From NCBI GenBank assembly GCA_029960905.1, contig JASBVU010000016.1:1-12648 (forward strand): DNA of 12,648 nt, read 5' to 3'. Below the pieces are notes generated by a model. That model was not told where the DNA came from. It made no database searches and saw only the letters and a list, made by a program, of their open reading frames with translations. Position numbers and translations under genes: made by a program. The stretch is from Thermoanaerobacterium sp. (lineage in GTDB: Bacteria > Bacillota > Thermoanaerobacteria > Thermoanaerobacterales > Thermoanaerobacteraceae). The stretch's first letter is position 1. Every line of letters starts with the position of its first letter. This document shows positions 1 to 4,658 of this stretch, one piece after another.

Positions 1-773
1 TGTTAAATAAGCCATTTTTGAAAACTTGGACTAAAGATTTCAGCTGGATGATGACTAATTTTTTGTTTTTAGCCTTTATTGGCATATTGATGGCATCATC
101 TTTCATTGCATACGGTTATATCGCACTTTTAATCTTTTTTGTACCACTTATTATGGTAAGATATATGTTCAAATTAAATATGGAGTTAAAACAGTCTTAT
201 TATGATACCATAAATGCCCTTACGAAGGCATTAGAGGCCAAAGACAGATACACTTTAGGGCATTCTAAAAGTGTAGAAAAATTAGCCGTTTATCTTTGCA
301 GGGAAGCTGGATTCAGCGAGGCACATACTGAAATGGTGCGCATAGCTGCGCTTTTACATGACGTAGGCAAAATAGGCATTGTTGAAAATATTTTAAACAA
401 ACCAGGAAAACTATCAAAAGAGGAATACGATCATATCAAACAGCATCCTGTCAGTGGGTATGAGATATTGAAAGATGTCCCTTTTTTAAAAAACGTAAGG
501 TATTGGGTTAGGTATCACCATGAATGGTACAATGGAAATGGTTATCCTGATGGGATAAGCGGAAGGCAGATACCGTTGGAGGCAGAGATACTGGCTATTG
601 CAGACGTGTTTGATGCGCTTGTATCTGACAGACCTTACCGAGATGCGTATACGAGAGAAGAAGCGTACAAGATAATAGTTGATAATGAAGGTACGCAGTT
701 TAGCCCAAGAATAATAAAACTCTTCAAAAAAGCATACGAAAAGAATAAGGAGGATTTTAAACATGATTTTTGA
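1..773 (+). CDS. HD-GYP domain c-di-GMP phosphodiesterase, membrane-anchored, 5' truncated
   Basis: Likely hydrolyses cyclic di-GMP at the inner face of the membrane. A TTG at 18 could be taken as start, but the frame is open without a stop back to base 3 and no ribosome binding site precedes the TTG. The gene therefore probably begins upstream of the window, and residue numbers here count from that TTG. Residues about 12-50 are hydrophobic (one or two membrane segments) and lead through a charged linker into the HD domain. The HD pair is H114-D115 in LLHDVGKIG; H167-H168-E169 is followed by GNGYPDG (173-179), the GYP signature; a later D-x-F-D-A motif is at 196-200. These are the hallmark metal-binding and signature residues of the family. 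The last 11 bases overlap the next gene, whose ribosome binding site lies inside this one, so the two are probably translationally coupled. HD-GYP identity is firm; substrate is inferred from the family, and any upstream sensor domain is not visible. Confidence 0.9.
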   Translation, partial: LNKPFLKTWTKDFSWMMTNFLFLAFIGILMASSFIAYGYIALLIFFVPLIMVRYMFKLNMELKQSYYDTINALTKALEAKDRYTLGHSKSVEKLAVYLCREAGFSEAHTEMVRIAALLHDVGKIGIVENILNKPGKLSKEEYDHIKQHPVSGYEILKDVPFLKNVRYWVRYHHEWYNGNGYPDGISGRQIPLEAEILAIADVFDALVSDRPYRDAYTREEAYKIIVDNEGTQFSPRIIKLFKKAYEKNKEDFKHDF

Positions 774-1326
774 TTCTCTTGGCGCTTCATTTATATACGG
801 CTTTTTATTAAGGAGAGGAAAGCTAAGCGGCATTGCCGACATAGATATAAAAATGCCTATTTTTTTTATACTTGGCTTTGGACTTGAGTTCGGAGTGCTT
901 AATCTAACGGATAAATATCCAATCATAATGACGTATAGAGCATACATACATTTTTTGGATTATTTGATGCTTTTTATAGGATTGTGGTACAATCGACATA
1001 ACAAATACATGAAAATAATATCTATAGGCATTATTTTAAATTTCATAGTCATTTTCGCAAATGGTGGAAGGATGCCCGTATCTATAGATTCTCTTAAAGC
1101 GGCTGGGATTGGCTATCTAGTGCCTGAGCTCACAAAAAACATCATTCCAACCCATCAAGCCATGACTTCATCTACAAAGCTTAAATTTTTGTGTGACATT
1201 CTTTACCTGCCAAAGCCATATCCTCTTCCAAAGACTTTCAGCATAGGTGACTTATTTATAGCAACGGGAATTTTTCTAATGGTTTCAAATGCGATGATAA
1301 ATGCCTCTAAGAGAGTTAAAATATAA
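763..1326 (+). CDS. DUF5317 family membrane protein
   Basis: Small integral membrane protein of unknown function, 187 residues. Four hydrophobic stretches are visible near residues 31-47, 62-76, 84-99 and 160-178. Motifs I associate with DUF5317 are present: N-G-G-R-M-P-V at 100-106, the proline-rich LPKPYPLPK at 149-157, and F-S-I-G-D at 159-163 just before the last helix. The ATG is supported by AAGGAGG at 747-753 with a 9-base spacer. It overlaps the end of the HD-GYP gene by 11 bases, so the two are co-transcribed and probably co-translated. That arrangement suggests, but does not show, a role tied to c-di-GMP signalling. The family call is from remembered motifs and is fairly confident; no biochemical function should be assigned. 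Confidence 0.8.
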   Translation: MIFDSLGASFIYGFLLRRGKLSGIADIDIKMPIFFILGFGLEFGVLNLTDKYPIIMTYRAYIHFLDYLMLFIGLWYNRHNKYMKIISIGIILNFIVIFANGGRMPVSIDSLKAAGIGYLVPELTKNIIPTHQAMTSSTKLKFLCDILYLPKPYPLPKTFSIGDLFIATGIFLMVSNAMINASKRVKI

Positions 1327-1340
1327 ATGTGCATTTATAT
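1321..1340. repeat. AT-rich inverted repeat before niaR
   Basis: Nine-base perfect arms (ATATAAATG and CATTTATAT) are separated by two bases. The stop codon of the DUF5317 gene lies inside the left arm and the niaR start is 20 bases downstream. There is no T-run, so it is not a convincing terminator. It could be an operator, for instance for NiaR autoregulation, or a chance palindrome in AT-rich DNA. Confidence 0.35.
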
Positions 1341-1359
1341 CTTCAAGAGGTGTTGATGA

Positions 1360-1872
1360 ATGAATTCGGCAGAAAGAAGAGATAGGATTTTAGATATTTT
1401 AAAAGCTGAGGAAGGACCTGTTAAAGGCAATAGACTGGCGGATATTTTAGGCGTTACAAGGCAGATAATTGTCCAGGACATAGCTATATTAAGAGCAGAG
1501 GGTATAAAGATATTATCTACTCCGCAAGGCTATATTTTGAGTTCAAGCGATAAAGGCAAATACACAAAAGTAATTGCAAGCAAACATTATTTCGATAGAA
1601 CTGAGGAAGAACTGAATACTATTGTAGATAATGGTGGAAAGGTCTTAGACGTGATCGTTGAACATCCACTCTATGGCGAAATAAGAGGACTACTGATGAT
1701 TTCATCTCGGTATGATGTTGAGAGATTTATGGACAGCGTGGAAAATGGTAAAGCAACGCTTTTGTCATCATTGACAGAAGGCGTTCATCTACATACTATA
1801 GAAGCGGATTCAAAAGAAGTGTTGGATAGAATCGAAAAAAAACTTAAAGAAAAAGGATTTTTTGTTGAATAA
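1360..1872 (+). CDS. niaR: NiaR, niacin-responsive transcriptional repressor
   Basis: DNA-binding repressor of NAD biosynthesis and niacin uptake genes, with nicotinic acid as co-repressor in characterised homologues (formerly YrxA in Bacillus). It has 170 residues in two domains. An N-terminal winged helix-turn-helix lies at about 5-60, with recognition region LADILGVTRQIIVQDIAILR. A C-terminal 3H domain follows at about 70-165, and its histidines are visible at H76 (ASKH), H102 (EHPLYGEIRG) and H143/H145 (GVHLH). The ATG is preceded by AGAGGTG at 1346-1352 with a 7-base spacer; an ATG four bases earlier is out of frame. No NAD biosynthesis gene lies nearby, so it is an unlinked regulator here. 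The hemerythrin gene starts 51 bases downstream. Confidence 0.92.
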   Translation: MNSAERRDRILDILKAEEGPVKGNRLADILGVTRQIIVQDIAILRAEGIKILSTPQGYILSSSDKGKYTKVIASKHYFDRTEEELNTIVDNGGKVLDVIVEHPLYGEIRGLLMISSRYDVERFMDSVENGKATLLSSLTEGVHLHTIEADSKEVLDRIEKKLKEKGFFVE

Positions 1873-1923
1873 ATATATATTATAATTATTATGTAACAAA
1901 AATTTTCAGGAGGGGGAATTGAA

Positions 1924-2331
1924 GTGATAAAATGGCAGCAATCATTGTCTGTCGGCATCGACATGATAGATGATGAACACAAAGAACTTTTCAATAGGGT
2001 TAATGATGTTTTTGATGCGTGTATGAAGCAGCAAGGGCAGGATAAAGTTTACGAGATACTGGGATTTTTAAGAGAATATACGGTGAAACATTTTGGCGAT
2101 GAGGAAAAACTTTTAGAAAAGTACAAATACCCAGAACTGCCTCAGCATAAAAAGCTTCACGAGAAATTTATAAACGACATACAAGAAATAGAAAATGACG
2201 TTAAAAAGAACGGAGTAAGCGTATCAATAGTAACCACTTTAAACCGCAAGTTAGTCGATTGGCTTATAAACCATATAAGCAAAGTAGACAAAAAATACGG
2301 TGAATACATAAAAGCACATCCGCTAAATTGA
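1924..2331 (+). CDS. Bacteriohemerythrin (non-heme diiron O2-binding protein)
   Basis: Single-domain hemerythrin of 135 residues, the usual size. The family binds O2 reversibly at a diiron centre; in anaerobes such proteins are thought to buffer or sense oxygen. The full ligand set is visible: H19 (DEHKEL), H56 and E60 (KHFGDEE), H75 and H79 (QHKKLHEKF), H117 and D122 (NHISKVDKKY). The start is GTG at 1924, supported by an unusually strong AGGAGGGGG at 1908-1916. The next gene-free stretch opens with a good terminator, so this is the last gene of its transcript. A TATAAT lies at 1881-1886 in the gap after niaR but has no acceptable -35 partner, so I do not call a separate promoter. Confidence 0.93.
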   Translation: MIKWQQSLSVGIDMIDDEHKELFNRVNDVFDACMKQQGQDKVYEILGFLREYTVKHFGDEEKLLEKYKYPELPQHKKLHEKFINDIQEIENDVKKNGVSVSIVTTLNRKLVDWLINHISKVDKKYGEYIKAHPLN

Positions 2332-2337
2332 GATATT

Positions 2338-2378
2338 AAAGATCCATGTTAGACAATTAGAATAACATGGCTCTTTTT
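2338..2378 (+). terminator. Rho-independent terminator after the hemerythrin gene
   Basis: The stem CCATGTT (2344-2350) pairs with AACATGG (2364-2370). After one mismatch it extends with AAGA against TCTT, and a T-rich tail (TCTTTTTATATTT) follows. It starts a few bases after the hemerythrin stop codon. Confidence 0.85.
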
Positions 2379-2395
2379 ATATTTAATAAAGATTT

Positions 2396-2428
2396 TGACA
2401 ACAAAGCTATTGTTAACAAAATTTGTCA
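2396..2428. promoter_or_regulatory. Dyad cluster upstream of the 2459 promoter
   Basis: TGACAA (2396-2401) and TTGTCA (2423-2428) form an outer dyad around the perfect palindrome TTGTTAACAA (2410-2419); the two centres differ by about 2.5 bases. It lies 30-60 bases upstream of the promoter at 2459, where an activator or repressor could bind. It resembles no operator I can name with confidence. Confidence 0.25.
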
Positions 2429-2458
2429 TCAATCATTTTGGCATATACCTTCATTTTC

Positions 2459-2487
2459 TTGATATGGTCACGATATAATGTTATAAT
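2459..2487 (+). promoter_or_regulatory. Sigma-A-type promoter upstream of the TnpB island
   Basis: TTGATA (2459-2464), a 17-base spacer, then a perfect TATAAT (2482-2487), predicting a start near 2494. It is the best vegetative promoter between the hemerythrin terminator and secA. It points into the TnpB element, whose left hairpin begins at 2523. It may be the original secA promoter, now separated from secA by about 2.1 kb of inserted DNA, or it may belong to the element. Confidence 0.6.
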
Positions 2488-2522
2488 ATATACTTGAACA
2501 AATAGGAAATAGCCGCAGTCTA

Positions 2523-2545
2523 CATCTATAACGGGAGTTTAGATG
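2523..2545 (+). repeat. Left-end hairpin of the TnpB element
   Basis: CATCTA pairs with TAGATG, and after a bulged T, AAC pairs with GTT, closing a GGGA loop. GGG follows directly, as in the right-end hairpin. Likely TnpA recognition hairpin. Confidence 0.6.
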
Positions 2546-2586
2546 GGGTAAGGCATCATTATAACTGTAATCCACAGCAAATTTTG

Positions 2587-2595
2587 TGTTATAAT
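2587..2595 (+). promoter_or_regulatory. Extended -10 promoter candidate for tnpB
   Basis: TG-T-TATAAT at 2587-2595 is a full extended -10 with no clear -35 at the expected place. It predicts a start near 2602, 30 bases before the tnpB ATG. It lies inside the element, so it would move with it. Confidence 0.45.
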
Positions 2596-2631
2596 GGTGA
2601 TTAGAAGAAAATTTGCAAAGATGGTGTTGAT

Positions 2632-3987
2632 ATGGAGTGCATAAAAACTGTGAAATTTAAAATCAAAGTATCAGATAAATCTTTCAATGATACTATATCT
2701 ATATACAATAAAGCATTATCATATATAATCAAGGTGATCAATGACGAGTGGAATAACATATCAACACTGCCAACTGTAAAAAGCCAACTAAATTTCATAG
2801 AAAAATTAATACACAATACGAAGAAAAACAAAGCAAAGTACGATTTTGACAACAGATTTTACAAATTTCCTTCATACTTAAGGAGAGCTGCTACAGCCGA
2901 AGCTCTTGGTGCGGTAAAAAGCTATCATTCAAATCTTGAAAACTATATTAAGAAAAAAGCGCAATATGAAGCAAAAGGAAAGATATTAAAAGATAAAATG
3001 CCTGTATTAGGAACAAAAAGATATTCATATCCAGTATTTTATAAAGACAATATGTTCGAGAGTACAGTGAATAATACAGCAAAAATTAAAGTGTACAAAA
3101 ACAATGATTGGGTGTGGCACGATATAGAATTCAATACGAAAAATCTTAAGCATAGAGATATGACAAATTTCAAAGAAATGAATCCAATGTTAGTAAGAAG
3201 CGGAAGAAAATATTATTTGCATTTCACATACAAAAAGACTGCCAAATTAAACAATACACCGCTTGAAGACAGAACAGTAATATCCGTTGATTTAGGATTA
3301 ACCAATTCTGCCGTATGCAGTGCAATGAAACACGACGGAACTGTCATAGGAAGGTTGTTTATAAACCAGCCTATAGAAAAAGACCGTCTGTATCATAAAA
3401 TCAACAAATTAGCAAAAGCACAAAAAATATCAGGTATCGGAAGAAAACCTAACCTATGGAGAAAAATAAACAATATCAAAAATCAGATTATTAATGATAC
3501 TGTCCATCAAATAATAGAATTTGCAAAAAAATATAAAGCCGATGTAATAGTATTTGAGCATTTAGGAAAATTAAAATCAAAAGGCAATTATGCACGAAGA
3601 ATGAGGATAAAACTGCAATATTGGGCAAAGCGAAAAATACAGGAAAAAGTGTATGATATAGCACACAGTTATGGAATAAGAGTATCATGGATCAATCCTA
3701 AAAACTCATCAGCGTTAGCATTTGATGGTACAGGAAAAGTAACAAGAAACGGGAAAAAAGACATATGTGAATTTACGACAGGTAAAATATATCATGCAGA
3801 CTTAAATGCATCGTACAACATAGGTGCAAGATATTTCATAAGAGAAATATTAAATCCTCTTTCTGAAAAGGAGAGGTTGCAATATCAGACAAAAGTTCCT
3901 GAGATTGCAGCGAGAAGTCAGCAAACCCTGTCTACATTAATTAGTCTGGTTAAAGCCATGCAGTCACAATGTGATTGCGTTGCGTGA
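2632..3987 (+). CDS. tnpB: TnpB family RNA-guided nuclease, zinc-finger-less variant
   Basis: TnpB proteins are RuvC-type nucleases guided by an omega RNA from the element's 3' end, and are the ancestors of Cas12. This one has 451 residues. The N-terminal half (about 1-210) carries a basic, arginine-containing helical region (SYLRRAATAEALGA at 81-94) and beta-rich segments. The RuvC fold follows: RuvC-I D220 in VISVDLGLT, RuvC-II E309 in VIVFEHLG, RuvC-III D390 in YHADLNASYNIG. The triad is intact. The CxxC...CxxC zinc finger expected between RuvC-II and -III is absent; residues 356-388 contain a single cysteine (C379). A C-terminal tail (419-442, KVPEIAAR...TLSTLISL) resembles a tail I recall in other clostridial TnpBs of this type. 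The ribosome binding site is weak (GGTG, 2624-2627). No disruption is visible, so it is probably expressed and possibly active. Confidence 0.9.
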   Translation: MECIKTVKFKIKVSDKSFNDTISIYNKALSYIIKVINDEWNNISTLPTVKSQLNFIEKLIHNTKKNKAKYDFDNRFYKFPSYLRRAATAEALGAVKSYHSNLENYIKKKAQYEAKGKILKDKMPVLGTKRYSYPVFYKDNMFESTVNNTAKIKVYKNNDWVWHDIEFNTKNLKHRDMTNFKEMNPMLVRSGRKYYLHFTYKKTAKLNNTPLEDRTVISVDLGLTNSAVCSAMKHDGTVIGRLFINQPIEKDRLYHKINKLAKAQKISGIGRKPNLWRKINNIKNQIINDTVHQIIEFAKKYKADVIVFEHLGKLKSKGNYARRMRIKLQYWAKRKIQEKVYDIAHSYGIRVSWINPKNSSALAFDGTGKVTRNGKKDICEFTTGKIYHADLNASYNIGARYFIREILNPLSEKERLQYQTKVPEIAARSQQTLSTLISLVKAMQSQCDCVA

Positions 3988-4076
3988 TTAGACTGTATTT
4001 ATGACAGGCAGTTCTACTGTTAATGCAGTAGGAAGCCTCATCTATAACACTTTGTGTTTAGATGGGGAGGCTTCAC
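3960..4076 (+). ncRNA. Putative omega RNA (TnpB guide scaffold) at the element right end
   Basis: Four consecutive hairpins run from the last codons of tnpB to the element end. The first pairs GCAGTCAC (3960-3967) with GTGATTGC (3971-3978). The second pairs CTGT (3993-3996) with ACAG (4004-4007). The third pairs CTACTG (4014-4019) with CAGTAG (4026-4031). The long terminal hairpin (4032-4074) pairs GAAGCCTC with GAGGCTTC, then ATCTA with TAGAT, then AACAC with GTGTT around a TTT loop, with a GGG bulge. Known omega RNAs have this position and overlap tnpB in the same way; their guide is the flanking DNA just past the right end, here from 4077. The 5' end of the RNA is unknown and it may start further inside tnpB. 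No T-run follows, so the last hairpin is not an intrinsic terminator. Confidence 0.6.
4032..4074 (+). repeat. Right-end hairpin of the TnpB element
   Basis: Long imperfect hairpin with a stem of about 18 pairs. Its inner half repeats the left-end hairpin sequence (CATCTATAAC and GTTTAGATGGGG). It is the likely TnpA recognition hairpin and also the last stem of the omega RNA. Confidence 0.6.
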
Positions 4077-4155
4077 TGAGAATAACCTTGAGAAGGTTAG
4101 TAAAACAATAAACAAAATGTATAAAAATCTATTAAATGCATTATAGGTTTAAGAA

Positions 4156-4500
4156 ATGGTTAATAAATCAAGCATAAAAGCCTTAAATAGAAGTATAAAA
4201 GAAAATTGGGGATTAGGTAAATTTAAAACAATATTAACATACAAGGCAAAATTGCATGATATCAATATTGTTTATATAGATGAAGCATATACTTCTAAAA
4301 TATGTTCGAATTGTGGAAATATGAAAGATATGAATTTATCAAAGAGAGTTTATAAGTGCAAATGTGGTATGGAGTTAGATAGAGACATAAATTCAAGTAT
4401 AAATATATTTAACAGATATAAAGGGCATAAAGAACTAAGCTATAAACAAATAAATCAAGTAACTACTCTACATTTCCGATATGGGAAATTGGTTGCTTGA
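4156..4500 (+). pseudogene. C-terminal remnant of a second, zinc-finger TnpB
   Basis: The 114 open codons match only the last part of a TnpB. A basic helix (about 4-35, leading into a Y-K-A-K-L stretch) is followed by the zinc finger C50-x2-C53 ... C68-x-C70 (KICSNCG, YKCKCG) and the RuvC-III aspartate in DRDINSSINIFNR (residues 76-88). The wedge domain, RuvC-I and the RuvC-II glutamate are all missing. Upstream in the same frame there are stops at 4144-4146 and 4150-4152, though family-like sequence can be traced a few codons further in a shifted frame, which suggests decay. The zinc finger and C-terminus place it in a different TnpB lineage from the intact gene upstream. The ATG has no ribosome binding site, so I treat it as a non-functional fragment. 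Confidence 0.8.
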
Positions 4501-4525
4501 TTTAAAAGAAGGGAGTGAACAAAGT

Positions 4526-4595
4526 TACCGTTGGCTCACGGTATGGCATTGTAAAGAGATGCCATTATGTACACTAAGCTTTAAGCTAAAGTGTA
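4526..4595 (+). ncRNA. Putative omega-RNA-like scaffold of the remnant TnpB
   Basis: Three stacked hairpins begin 26 bases after the remnant's stop. TACCGT (4526-4531) pairs with ACGGTA (4538-4543). ATGGCAT (4543-4549) pairs with ATGCCAT (4559-4565), sharing one base with the first. TACACT (4570-4575) pairs with AGTGTA (4590-4595). Dense structure at this place fits a TnpB guide scaffold. With the nuclease broken it could only work with a related TnpB elsewhere in the genome. Confidence 0.45.
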
Positions 4596-4598
4596 TGA

Positions 4599-4646
4599 GT
4601 AAAATCTATAAATGTTTGGATGATTTTAGATATTTATAGATTTTAC
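4599..4646. repeat. Perfect 15-bp inverted repeat in the secA leader
   Basis: GTAAAATCTATAAAT (4599-4613) is exactly complementary to 4632-4646, around an 18-base loop. It ends 12 bases before the secA start codon. No T-run follows. It could be a leader hairpin affecting secA translation, a protein-binding site, or the footprint of the inserted elements. Confidence 0.7.
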
Positions 4647-4658
4647 AGAGCTGAGTGA

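Larger units (their letters stand above)
2500..4076 (+). mobile_element. IS200/IS605-like (IS1341-type) element carrying tnpB only
   Basis: One tnpB gene is flanked by related subterminal hairpins. The left one (2523-2545) and the right one (inside 4032-4074) share CATCTATAAC at the 5' side and GTTTAGATGGGG at the 3' side, in the same orientation. End hairpins rather than terminal inverted repeats are the mark of IS200/IS605 elements. No TnpA (HUH tyrosine transposase) gene is present, so movement would need TnpA in trans. The right end most likely falls after TTCAC (4072-4076), which follows the terminal hairpin as in related elements. The left boundary is uncertain: it lies somewhere in about 2488-2522 and the target/TAM sequence cannot be fixed from one copy. 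Confidence 0.72.

Noticed and set aside
486..947. Long antisense open frame, and similar antisense frames across secA, prfB, tex and prpE
   Set aside because: All lie opposite well-identified genes, show no family motifs and have no convincing ribosome binding sites; they are shadows of the sense frames.
2359..2366. AGAATAAC in the hemerythrin terminator also occurs in the predicted guide region (4079-4086)
   Set aside because: Only about 11 of 14 bases match around it and no shared flanking motif is evident; expected by chance in AT-rich DNA.
2395..2423. Perfect -35 hexamer TTGACA at 2395-2400
   Set aside because: The position 17 bases downstream is AAAATT, not an acceptable -10; the promoter at 2459 is far better.
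2500..2631. Possible IStron (group I intron fused to a TnpB element)
   Set aside because: Only about 100 bases lie between the left hairpin and tnpB, far too short for a group I intron core, and the element is not inside a gene.
3930..3937. GTCTACAT shared between the element left end (2519-2526) and the tnpB tail
   Set aside because: A single 8-base match within about 1.5 kb is weak and the surrounding sequence does not match.
4032..4080. Right-end hairpin as an intrinsic terminator for tnpB
   Set aside because: The stem is followed by ACTGAGAATAACC with no T-run.
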